A stretch of 5,362 bases of DNA from Planctomycetota bacterium (GCA_023417165.1 JAEZGD010000414.1:1-5362), one strand, 5' to 3'. Counted from the first letter of the stretch, positions 1 through 5,362 are shown. The notes: generated by a model not told the origin, from the sequence alone. Translations and numbers: made by a program.

Positions 1-914
1 ATGTCGGTCATGAACGCGCCGAGCAGCAGCACGCAGTCGCTTTCTTCGACGAACTGCGTCACTTCGGCGTGTCCCATCGCACCTTCGTACAATCCGATAA
101 ACAGCGGATGCGATTCGGCGATCACGCTTTTGCCGAGGATCGTCGCGGCGATCGGCAAGTTGGCTTTCTCGGCGAGCGCGAGCAGTTGATCCTGCAGGCC
201 AAAGCGATGGATCTCGACGTCGGCGATAATGATGGGACGTTCGGCGCGCGCAAGCCACGCGGCGGCTTCTTCGACCGCTTCGGCCAGCACTTGCGGATCG
301 CCTTCTTGATCTGCCTGGTAATAGTTTTGATTGATCTGCGGCACGACATTGACCATGTCGCGCGGCAGTTCGATATAGACCGGCCGCTTGAAGCGGGCCG
401 CGATATCGAGCACGCGATCGATCTCGCGAAAGGCGACGACCGGATCGGTCAGTTCGCACGTTGCGGCGCACAGCTTCTCAAAGACTTCGGCCTGGGTGCG
501 AAAGTCCTTCACCTTGTGATGCAGCAGCGGGTTGTTCACACGCTCGCTAAGGCCAGGCGAGCCGCTGATGACCACGACCGGCGACTTCTCGGCATACGCC
601 CCGGCGATGCTGTTACACACGCTCAGACCGCCGACGCAGTACGTCACGCAGACCGCGCCCATGCCGTTGATGCGCGCATAAGCATCGGCCGCGAAGCCGG
701 CGCAGTCCTCGCGCGTGCAGCCGACGACGTTGATCGGGCTCTTTTCCAGCTGGCCATAAAACGTCAGCACGTAATCGCCAGGAATGCCGAACACGTCGCG
801 CACGCCATAGTCTTGCAAACGCTTGATCAGGTACTGGCCGATCGAGAGCGGCTTGGGGGGCGCAGGCGGCGCGCTCGATGTCGTCGTGAACGGAGGCGTT
901 TCTAGCCGGGTCAT
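1..914 (-). CDS. Thiamine-diphosphate-dependent 2-keto acid decarboxylase (pyruvate/indolepyruvate decarboxylase type), C-terminus cut off by the window edge
   Basis: The frame is open from an ATG at 914 to the left edge and gives 304 residues; relatives have about 550. The fragment holds the pyrimidine-binding domain (about residues 22-190) and much of the central domain (about 205-304). The cofactor diphosphate-binding domain lies outside. Residues expected of the decarboxylase branch are visible: GDY at 46-48 (catalytic Asp47), Glu69 in TREDCAG (the Glu that activates thiamine diphosphate), the AGAYAEK segment at 104-110, and the paired histidines His132-His133 in NNPLLHHKV. The HH pair is typical of pyruvate, indolepyruvate and phenylpyruvate decarboxylases and is not usual in acetolactate synthase. 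The expected reaction is non-oxidative decarboxylation of a 2-keto acid to an aldehyde in the cytoplasm; the substrate cannot be read from this part. A GAGGG ribosome site 7 bases upstream supports the start. The first 20 residues are a Pro/Thr/Ser-rich extension before the conserved domain. The gene is probably transcribed separately from those upstream. Confidence 0.9.
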   Translation of the reverse strand, partial: MTRLETPPFTTTSSAPPAPPKPLSIGQYLIKRLQDYGVRDVFGIPGDYVLTFYGQLEKSPINVVGCTREDCAGFAADAYARINGMGAVCVTYCVGGLSVCNSIAGAYAEKSPVVVISGSPGLSERVNNPLLHHKVKDFRTQAEVFEKLCAATCELTDPVVAFREIDRVLDIAARFKRPVYIELPRDMVNVVPQINQNYYQADQEGDPQVLAEAVEEAAAWLARAERPIIIADVEIHRFGLQDQLLALAEKANLPIAATILGKSVIAESHPLFIGLYEGAMGHAEVTQFVEESDCVLLLGAFMTD

Positions 915-921
915 CGTCAGG

Positions 922-926
922 CCCTC
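922..926 (-). promoter_or_regulatory. Ribosome binding site of the decarboxylase gene
   Basis: GAGGG on the minus strand, 7 bases before the ATG at 914, is a normal Shine-Dalgarno match and spacing. It supports that start, although the first 20 residues look unconserved. Confidence 0.55.
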
Positions 927-959
927 GCAGCAAGAGAAGTGCATACCGATTGCGTGAGA

Positions 960-972
960 GCGAAGTCTTCGC
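960..972. promoter_or_regulatory. 13-base perfect palindrome in the decarboxylase leader, possible operator
   Basis: GCGAAG-T-CTTCGC has perfect 6-base arms around one central base, centred about 52 bases before the decarboxylase ATG. The symmetry is seen directly. That a regulator binds it, or that it forms a small RNA hairpin, is inference. A chance occurrence is possible, since the arms are short. Confidence 0.25.
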
Positions 973-1027
973 CCAAAGAAGAATACGCAGTTTCTCGACC
1001 TCTGGCAGCGCAAAATTGCAGAGAAAG

Positions 1028-1055
1028 CGACGCTGTGCTGGTTTTAGCGGCGTCG
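1028..1055 (-). terminator. Weak stem-loop after the small membrane protein gene, possible terminator
   Basis: CGACGC at 1028-1033 pairs with GCGTCG at 1050-1055 around a 16-base loop, starting 22 bases after the stop at 1078. On the minus strand it is followed by a pyrimidine-rich stretch (CTTTCTCTG) rather than a clean T-run. It could separate the upstream gene group from the decarboxylase gene. The rest of the 163-base gap (915-1077) holds the palindrome at 960-972, a CTCTG/CAGAG inverted repeat at 1000-1023 with GCAAAATTGC inside it, and no convincing promoter. Confidence 0.25.
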
Positions 1056-1077
1056 AATACACCGTTGGTGCTAGATG

Positions 1078-1404
1078 CTACGGCGCGCCAGATTGGCGCG
1101 ACTGCGAAGCAGCGGGCTTGGTGGCTTCGTTGGCATCGGCTTGCTCGCGCGACAGTCGACGCTCGCGGCTGCGCAGGGCGAGGGCCCAAATGCCCAGGAA
1201 CAGCAGCATGCAAGTGATAACGATCACCGGCTTGCGATAATCGAAGGGCTGCACCAATGCGGGCGGCGCTTGGTCCGAAGCGGCGTTGGGAGTGCCCCAG
1301 AATTCAGGACCCAAATACGAACCACCCGCGACCAGCGCGCCCCAGACGACGAGCGCGCCCATCACGGTCGGAAAGAACCAGCGCGTCGAAGACTTGGTGC
1401 CCAT
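1078..1404 (-). CDS. Small hypothetical protein with two membrane helices
   Basis: This 108-residue protein matches no family I recognise. It has two hydrophobic stretches likely to span the membrane, at about residues 9-30 (from WFFPTVMGAL) and 58-77 (from KPVIVITCML). Between them is a roughly 28-residue Pro-rich loop, and after the second comes a hydrophilic tail from residue 78 with the basic cluster RSRERR followed by Ala/Ser/Gln-rich sequence. Both ends would then face the cytoplasm. The ATG at 1404 has no clear Shine-Dalgarno sequence; the ATG at residue 15 has none either and would cut into the first helix, so the longer form is preferred. The gene starts 73 bases after the DUF3299 stop, across a repeat element, and may be the last gene of that transcript. 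It is credible as a gene because it runs in the same direction as its neighbours, has clear helix/loop architecture and fills the space. Confidence 0.7.
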   Translation of the reverse strand: MGTKSSTRWFFPTVMGALVVWGALVAGGSYLGPEFWGTPNAASDQAPPALVQPFDYRKPVIVITCMLLFLGIWALALRSRERRLSREQADANEATKPAASQSRQSGAP

Positions 1405-1417
1405 AGCGGCATTATAA

Positions 1418-1470
1418 ATGACGAATGACCAAGGACGGCGAATCCATTGGTCATCCGTGCTTGGTCATTG
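1418..1470. repeat. Intergenic repeat built from ATGACCAA units, able to form a hairpin
   Basis: ATGACCAA occurs at 1425-1432, and its complement TTGGTCAT at 1447-1454 and 1461-1468, the last two 14 bases apart. A related ATGACGAA lies just upstream at 1418-1425. The first and last copies form 15-base arms (1424-1438 and 1455-1469) with one G-G mismatch and a 16-base loop. The element sits 8 bases past the stop of the secreted DUF3299 gene. It could end or stabilise that transcript, but no T-run follows. Similar ATGACGAATGACCAA-type repeats are, from memory, common between genes in planctomycete genomes. Confidence 0.6.
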
Positions 1471-1477
1471 GGGCATT

Positions 1478-1942
1478 CTACTTGGCGCTGACGGCCTTCA
1501 TGCCATAGATGGCCAACTGTCGGCCTTTGGGACCACCAGGAATCTCTTCGATCTTGAAGACGCCTTCCACCGCGATAGGGCGCGTGGTGAAGCTGGTGGA
1601 CTTGCCAGATTCCATCTCGATCAAGATGCAGTCGTGCAGCGCGGCGCCGGGGCCAAAGCAGCACTCTTGGTTATCGCGCACCAGGACAAACTGCGTGATG
1701 CCGGTTTGGGTGAAGACGCTGGGATGAATCCAGCCGCGGATGCGAATCTTCTGCCCTTGTAGCTTGTCGACTTTCTCGTTCAGGTGCTTTTCGGGGATGT
1801 ACTTTTCGTCCTTCTCGAGTTCGAGCTTGATGTCGTCGAACGTGATGTTCTTGTAGCCCGCCTCGTCGGCATACGCCAGCGCGCTTCCCCAGCAGCAAGC
1901 GGCGATGGAGATCAGCAGCAACGAAGGGCGAGGGAATTTCAT
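1478..1942 (-). CDS. Secreted DUF3299 protein
   Basis: This 154-residue protein has a signal peptide: a basic start (MKFPR), a hydrophobic core at 7-23 and a likely cut after AYA at residue 25. The rest, mainly about 60-152, matches DUF3299: GQKIRIRGWIHP (63-74), GITQFVLVRD (81-90), CCFGP (94-98) with Cys94-Cys95, a third cysteine at 105 in HDCILIEM, and the closing strand RPIAVEGVFKIEE (121-133). The domain has no known enzymatic activity. The paired cysteines suggest metal binding or a redox role outside the cytoplasm, which is inference. The ATG overlaps the stop of the upstream DUF4190-DUF3299 gene as ATGA, so the two are almost certainly co-translated, and they share the CCFG core. In proteobacteria DUF3299 proteins accompany MacB-like permeases such as the one upstream here. 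The length fits a stand-alone DUF3299 protein. Confidence 0.88.
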   Translation of the reverse strand: MKFPRPSLLLISIAACCWGSALAYADEAGYKNITFDDIKLELEKDEKYIPEKHLNEKVDKLQGQKIRIRGWIHPSVFTQTGITQFVLVRDNQECCFGPGAALHDCILIEMESGKSTSFTTRPIAVEGVFKIEEIPGGPKGRQLAIYGMKAVSAK

Positions 1943-2700
1943 CGAATCTGCTCCGCGTCCATTTGGTAGAAGACGCCGGTCACCCCTTCGACCGGTCGCA
2001 ACGACGCATCGACCGACAGGATGCCGGTCAACCGCCGCTTCCGCTGATTGTAAGCGGTGCGGTCGGGGTCACGCAAAGTCACTAAGACCATATCGGTCAG
2101 CTTGGGCTGCCCGCCGAAACAGCAAGTTCCCAGGTCGGGAATCAGCACGAATTGCTTGATGCCTCCGCTTTGGCCGTCGGGATAGACGTAACCCTTGAGG
2201 AAGACTTTCTTTCCGTCGAGTTGCACCGCGCGCTCGGGCGGCACCGCCGGGGCGTAGCGGTCGTCGGGATTCAGGTAATTAAAGCTGATCCGCTGCGCGT
2301 CGGCAGGGCATTCAGTCGCGTACACATAGCTGTGATAGCCGATGCCGCCGATCAAAATGGCGGTGCAAGCGAGCAGGCCGAACATCGCAGGGAGCTTGCC
2401 GCTGTACTCATCGGGATAGCGACGAATGCCGCTCAGCCCTACGTAAGCGAGCAAAATGCCTGCCGCGGCAAACACCAGCAGCGAGGGAAACATCAACCCC
2501 GAGAGGCTGAGCACCGCCAAAAAGACGGATAGCACCGCCGCTCGGCTGACCGAACGATAGACCGGCAGATCGTCGTCGATGTCTTGGGGAGCGATATATG
2601 CGTCGGTGGCCATGGGCGTGGTCATCCCGCTCCGCGAGATGGAAGCAATTGCGTTTTTGCTGTTGATGGCTGCGTGGTGAATGTCGGTAGAAAGCGGCAT
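1939..2700 (-). CDS. Membrane protein with a DUF4190-like N-terminal part fused to a DUF3299 domain
   Basis: This 253-residue protein has two parts. Residues 50-124 resemble DUF4190: RAAVLSVFLAVLSLSGLMFP, a second hydrophobic stretch at 72-90, the GIRRYPDEYSGK link at 91-102, and another helix at about 104-122. Residues about 160-250 are a DUF3299 domain: LDGKKVFLKGYVYP (161-174), GIKQFVLIPDLGTCCFG (180-196) with Cys193-Cys194, LTDMVLVTL (201-209) and LTGILSV (224-230). With three helices the DUF3299 domain would face outward, as in the secreted paralogue encoded next. The start is uncertain. The ATG at 2700 has only a purine-rich tract about 17 bases upstream, while the ATG at 2625 (residue 26) has GGAG 4 bases before it, and 2613 (residue 30) is also possible; the first 25 residues look unconserved. 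The role is unknown; a membrane-tethered partner of the transporter upstream is the best guess. Confidence 0.87.
   Translation of the reverse strand: MPLSTDIHHAAINSKNAIASISRSGMTTPMATDAYIAPQDIDDDLPVYRSVSRAAVLSVFLAVLSLSGLMFPSLLVFAAAGILLAYVGLSGIRRYPDEYSGKLPAMFGLLACTAILIGGIGYHSYVYATECPADAQRISFNYLNPDDRYAPAVPPERAVQLDGKKVFLKGYVYPDGQSGGIKQFVLIPDLGTCCFGGQPKLTDMVLVTLRDPDRTAYNQRKRRLTGILSVDASLRPVEGVTGVFYQMDAEQIR
1951..1954 (-). promoter_or_regulatory. Ribosome binding site of the secreted DUF3299 gene, inside the upstream gene
   Basis: GGAG on the minus strand lies 8 bases before the ATG at 1942, within the last codons of the preceding gene. It fixes the start at the ATGA overlap and supports translational coupling of the two DUF3299 genes. 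Confidence 0.6.
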
Positions 2701-2717
2701 CCCGCGTTAGGCAGAAT

Positions 2718-2740
2718 CTCCCTCCCCGCAGGGCGAGAGG
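2718..2740. other. Imperfect GC-rich inverted repeat between two genes
   Basis: CCTC at 2721-2724 and GAGG at 2737-2740 flank a C-run and a GGG, giving an imperfect hairpin directly after the TAG of the CPFC protein gene (2744-2742). On the minus strand it reads as CCTCTCGCCC then CGGGGAGGGAG, with no T-run. It may be a transcript-stabilising or attenuating stem in the 41-base gap. Its purine-rich arm is also the only Shine-Dalgarno-like tract for the ATG at 2700. Confidence 0.3.
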
Positions 2741-2741
2741 C

Positions 2742-4124
2742 CTACCTGCGCAGAATTCCGTACTGACAAATCATCAGCGCCAGTCCGATTACTCCTGGTA
2801 CGGAGATCACCATCCACAGGTTCGGTGTCGTGCTGTCGTTGGCAGCTTCGGCCGGGGCGACGTCTTGACTGGCGACTGCGGCCGCAATCGGGCCTTTGAC
2901 GGGTGTCGGCGCGATCATGCCATCGGTCGTCCCAGCCGGCTCAACAGCCGAAGTCTTATTATCGGTCGGAGCGGGGCCGGTCGGGCCAGGAAAGAACATG
3001 TTCGCCCGCTTCACCGCGGCTGGATCGATCTTTTCCAGTTCCGCCAGGTGTTCTTTCGCCTTGGGCAGCGGGCAAGCACGCAAGTAGTTAATCACCGGCA
3101 CGCGCACCCAGCTCGACTTGTCGTCGGCGGTTTTGAACAGCTCGACCAGTTGGTCCATCGATTCCCAGTCTTCCCAGCGGGCGAGGTCGGGAATCACCAA
3201 GTCGGCCAGTTGCGGCCGGCTGAGCATGTGACGCACCGCTTCCACGACGCGCTCCTTCGGAATCACACCACCTTCGGTGCCGTGAAACCGCATCGCCATG
3301 ATGGCCGAGTAGGTATCGGCGTATTCGGCTTTCGGGTTGGCCAGGTACAGCTCTTCGATTAGCGGCACGCCTTCGGCGCCGGTCAGCGTCAGGTAACAGC
3401 CAATCATCGCGTCGAGGCCCGCCTTGGCTTTGCGATCGCTGTCGCGGAGCATGGCTTCCAGCATCGGCAGATCTTCTTTACCGCCACACACGCCCAGCAT
3501 CGTCAGGTACAAGCGGCGACGGCTCGCCGGGATATCTTGGTTCTGAATCCATGCGACCAGTTGGTCGTGCTTCATCTTCGGCTTGAGCTGCTTCACGCTA
3601 TCGTACGAGGCATTGGCGAATTCGTCATACGCGTCGCGAGCCAGCGACTCGTCCTTGTCTTCCAAGAACTCTTGGAAGAACGCCAAGCGTTCAGCGCCTT
3701 CTTTGGGCAGTGACGGCAGCTTGTGGATGTATTCCTTGGCGCGATCCGACAGCAGCAGCGGCGTGGTCCATTGCAGCTTGGTCGATTCGGGCGTCTCGCG
3801 GACGGCCATGATCAGAAACTCTTTGCCTTGCGAGCCTTCGCCGAAATACAGCGTTTCGATGGGCTGCTTGGCATCGACCAGCTTCTCGCCTTTGAGGGTC
3901 TCGCTGACGGTGAACTGCGCTTTGGAGGTGTCGGCGAAGTCGCTCGGCGTGCTGGGATCGGCCATCGGCGGCAGCTTGGTCAGCTTTGCGATTACGACCA
4001 CGTCCATCGTTTCCATCTCTTGCGAGAAGGTCTGCGAGACGGCCGCGCAAAACGGACACGCTAGCGCCACGCTCGCCGAAGCGACGAGCCCAACCACCAG
4101 CAAAGAAAGCAGAAAGCGTTTCAT
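2742..4124 (-). CDS. Exported CPFC protein with helical repeat-like region and C-terminal membrane anchor
   Basis: This 460-residue protein has no characterised family that I recognise. Residues 1-22 are a signal sequence (MKRF, then a hydrophobic core ending in VALA), directly followed by CPFC at 23-26, so the first mature residue may be a cysteine. The ALAC junction is a poor but possible lipobox. Residues 40-125 contain short beta-like segments (DVVVIAKL, AQFTVSETLKGE, KEFLIMAV), the layout of a small domain that often recurs in proteins containing a secreted CxxC segment. Residues about 145-365 are almost all helical, with repeated leucine-rich helix pairs like HEAT/Armadillo repeats, suggesting a binding scaffold. 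Residues 378-433 are a Pro/Ala/Thr-rich linker, and 436-456 a hydrophobic helix ending in basic LRR, so the protein is probably anchored at its C-terminus and exposed outside the cytoplasm. An AGG ribosome site 8 bases before the ATG supports the start. It lies 91 bases after the permease and 41 bases before the DUF4190-DUF3299 gene. Confidence 0.88.
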   Translation of the reverse strand: MKRFLLSLLVVGLVASASVALACPFCAAVSQTFSQEMETMDVVVIAKLTKLPPMADPSTPSDFADTSKAQFTVSETLKGEKLVDAKQPIETLYFGEGSQGKEFLIMAVRETPESTKLQWTTPLLLSDRAKEYIHKLPSLPKEGAERLAFFQEFLEDKDESLARDAYDEFANASYDSVKQLKPKMKHDQLVAWIQNQDIPASRRRLYLTMLGVCGGKEDLPMLEAMLRDSDRKAKAGLDAMIGCYLTLTGAEGVPLIEELYLANPKAEYADTYSAIMAMRFHGTEGGVIPKERVVEAVRHMLSRPQLADLVIPDLARWEDWESMDQLVELFKTADDKSSWVRVPVINYLRACPLPKAKEHLAELEKIDPAAVKRANMFFPGPTGPAPTDNKTSAVEPAGTTDGMIAPTPVKGPIAAAVASQDVAPAEAANDSTTPNLWMVISVPGVIGLALMICQYGILRR

Positions 4125-4215
4125 TTCAATTACCTAGTTGCCTTGTTGAGCCCACAGCCAGCCGCGGTGCATGTGCCGTCGTTGCCTGCCTGTGCCCTGC
4201 GAGCATCGACCCACG
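4125..4215. other. Short gap between permease and CPFC protein genes, no clear signal
   Basis: The 91 bases between the permease stop (4218-4216) and the ATG at 4124 hold the weak AGG ribosome site near 4133-4135. I see no T-run terminator or well-formed promoter, so read-through from the permease gene is plausible. Confidence 0.4.
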
Positions 4216-5362
4216 CTAGGGCGCCAGCGATCTCGACACGTCGGTCCGATAAGCGACCATGGCAGGCAAAAAGCCCACCGCCACCGCTAACAGGACCATG
4301 GCCGGAATCAGCACCAGCTCCAGCGAAATCTCGGGATCCCATGTCAGCGCGCTGCTGGCTTGCAGCAGGTCCGACAGGCGGGGCCCCGGTGCAAAGGTCG
4401 TAAATCCAATCGTAACACCGGTTCTGTCTTCGACCTGCCGACTTACGGCTGCATTTAGTGTATGACCCGCCACCACGCCCAGCAAACCTCCCCCTAACGA
4501 GAGGAGGAGCGACTCCGCCAGAATAATGGCCGAAACGGTCATCCGGCTGGCTCCCAGGGCGCGCATTACCGCAATGTCGCGGCGGCGGTCACTCATCGAA
4601 TTATAGATGCCTACTAAGATGCTGATGCCCGAAACAATGCAGATCATTGCCGTGAGCACCAAAAGCAAGGTTCTGATTGGAGTTACGAAGACGTCCAGCA
4701 GCTCAAAGATCTCTTTAATCGGCAGCACCGCCTGGGCGTCGCGACCTTCGTTAATGCCGGTGACCATGCCTTGGGTGACGAGTGGATGGGTCGTGCGGAC
4801 CAGCATGGCAGTGATTTCGCGCTGCTCCAAGGCGAGCGGTTCCGGCCACTTGCGTTTGACCGCAGGTTGCTCGGTCACGGTGCTGGACGCTTCGTTGGCT
4901 TCGCCTTCCTCGCCCTCTTCGAGCGGCTTGGCGTGGCCGTCCATCAAGTAGAAGCCTTCCATATTCACGAAGGCGGCGCGATCGTGCGGCGTGCCGGTCG
5001 GCTTCAAGATGCCGACGACAGTAAAGCCCTGGCCGTGCGTGTGCCCTTCAGGATCGCCGTGCGCGGGATTGATGCTGTCGCCGATCTTGACGTTCATCTC
5101 GCGCGCGACAGTCGAGCCGACCACCGCTTCGTACCAGCCGTGCTCGTCGTTGAAGTGTTCGAACGCGCGTCCTTCAGCGAACTCCAACCGCTTGTTGCGC
5201 GGCGGATCGAGCTCTTTCAGCTTCTCGAAGAAGTCAGGCGTCGTGCCGACCACGCGAAACCTGCCAAAGTAATCGCCCAGGCAGAGCGGGATGGCAAAGT
5301 TGGTATAGACCGAGTACTGGCCATCGCGAGTAAAATCGAGCGCTCGCGTACAGGTCTTATTC
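4216..5362 (-). CDS. ABC transporter permease, MacB/FtsX type (zinc-locus-like subgroup), N-terminus cut off by the window edge
   Basis: The frame is open from the right edge to a TAG at 4216, giving the last 381 residues; the first membrane helix and start codon are missing. Numbering from the edge, residues 1-215 are the periplasmic core: IPLCLGDYFGRFRVVGTTPDF (24-44) and GFTVVGILKPTGTPHDRAAF (112-131) closely resemble the corresponding stretches of MacB-like permeases in proteobacterial zinc-responsive clusters. Between them is a His-rich segment HGDPEGHTHG (101-110), and after them an acidic loop LEEGEEGEANE (147-157) probably specific to this lineage. Three helices follow at about 226-253, 278-306 and 347-370, with the FtsX signature RRRDIAVMRALGASR (259-273) between the first two. 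Such permeases pair with a LolD/MacB-type ATPase to drive envelope processes rather than simple import; none is in view. A GTG at 5253 lies inside the conserved domain and is not the true start. Confidence 0.9.
   Translation of the reverse strand, partial: NKTCTRALDFTRDGQYSVYTNFAIPLCLGDYFGRFRVVGTTPDFFEKLKELDPPRNKRLEFAEGRAFEHFNDEHGWYEAVVGSTVAREMNVKIGDSINPAHGDPEGHTHGQGFTVVGILKPTGTPHDRAAFVNMEGFYLMDGHAKPLEEGEEGEANEASSTVTEQPAVKRKWPEPLALEQREITAMLVRTTHPLVTQGMVTGINEGRDAQAVLPIKEIFELLDVFVTPIRTLLLVLTAMICIVSGISILVGIYNSMSDRRRDIAVMRALGASRMTVSAIILAESLLLSLGGGLLGVVAGHTLNAAVSRQVEDRTGVTIGFTTFAPGPRLSDLLQASSALTWDPEISLELVLIPAMVLLAVAVGFLPAMVAYRTDVSRSLAP

Noticed and set aside
69..905. A 278-codon open frame on the plus strand
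   Set aside because: It is antisense to the decarboxylase, its translation is Arg/Asp/His/Ala-rich with no domain pattern, and the minus-strand frame matches a known family with active-site residues.
1..914. Acetolactate synthase as the identity of the left-edge enzyme
   Set aside because: The paired histidines after NNPLL and the GDY motif fit the decarboxylase branch rather than acetolactate synthase.
613..1213. Minus-strand frames covering the decarboxylase leader (149 and 98 codons)
   Set aside because: They overlap the decarboxylase and the small membrane protein in other frames and have Arg/Ala-rich translations without any pattern; the gap is better explained as non-coding.
1411..1416. 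TATAAT on the minus strand just before the small membrane protein gene
   Set aside because: It is only 6 bases from the ATG and has no matching -35 element at proper spacing, so it is more likely a chance AT-rich stretch.
2865..3362. A 165-codon open frame on the plus strand
   Set aside because: It lies wholly inside the CPFC gene in antisense, has Arg/His/Gly-rich composition and no recognisable domain or ribosome site.
3583..4137. A 184-codon open frame on the plus strand
   Set aside because: It is the mirror of the CPFC protein gene; the product is Ser-rich and low in structure, as expected of a shadow frame.
5251..5253. GTG at 5253 as the permease start
   Set aside because: The same frame continues upstream to the window edge with conserved family residues (IPLCLGDYFGRFRVVGT), so this GTG is an internal valine codon.

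Overview
All supported genes in this window lie on the minus strand, so transcription runs from the right edge to the left. The DNA is moderately GC-rich, by eye in the high fifties percent. A planctomycete is my best guess for the source. The reasons are a DUF4190-style membrane domain fused to DUF3299, a secreted CPFC/HEAT-like protein of a type I associate with that phylum, and a short ATGACCAA-type intergenic repeat of a kind I have seen in planctomycete genomes. This is inference; there is no rRNA or other phylogenetic marker here.

Layout, in order of transcription. (1) 5362-4216: C-terminal part of a MacB/FtsX-type ABC transporter permease, cut by the window edge. It has a His-rich periplasmic segment typical of a permease subgroup found in zinc-responsive transport loci. 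(2) 4124-2742: a complete 460-residue exported protein with CPFC right after its signal sequence, a helical repeat-like middle, a Pro/Ala/Thr linker and a C-terminal membrane helix. (3) 2700-1939: a membrane protein joining a DUF4190-like domain to a DUF3299 domain. (4) 1942-1478: a small secreted DUF3299 protein, whose start overlaps the stop of gene 3 as ATGA. (5) 1404-1078: a small unrecognised protein with two membrane helices. (6) 914-1: the N-terminal 304 residues of a thiamine-diphosphate 2-keto acid decarboxylase of the pyruvate/indolepyruvate decarboxylase type, cut by the left edge.

Genes 1 to 4 look like one functional unit: an envelope transporter with accessory exported and membrane proteins that carry paired cysteines. 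In Vibrio and other proteobacteria, permeases of this subgroup sit in zinc-uptake-type clusters (Zrg), and as I recall DUF3299 proteins occur in such clusters. A role in handling a divalent metal is therefore the leading hypothesis, but the sequence does not prove it. The ATPase subunit would have to lie beyond the right edge. Gene 5 may be the end of the same transcript. Gene 6 follows a 163-base gap that holds inverted repeats, and it is probably a separate metabolic gene.

No RNA gene, CRISPR array, transposase or attachment site was seen.
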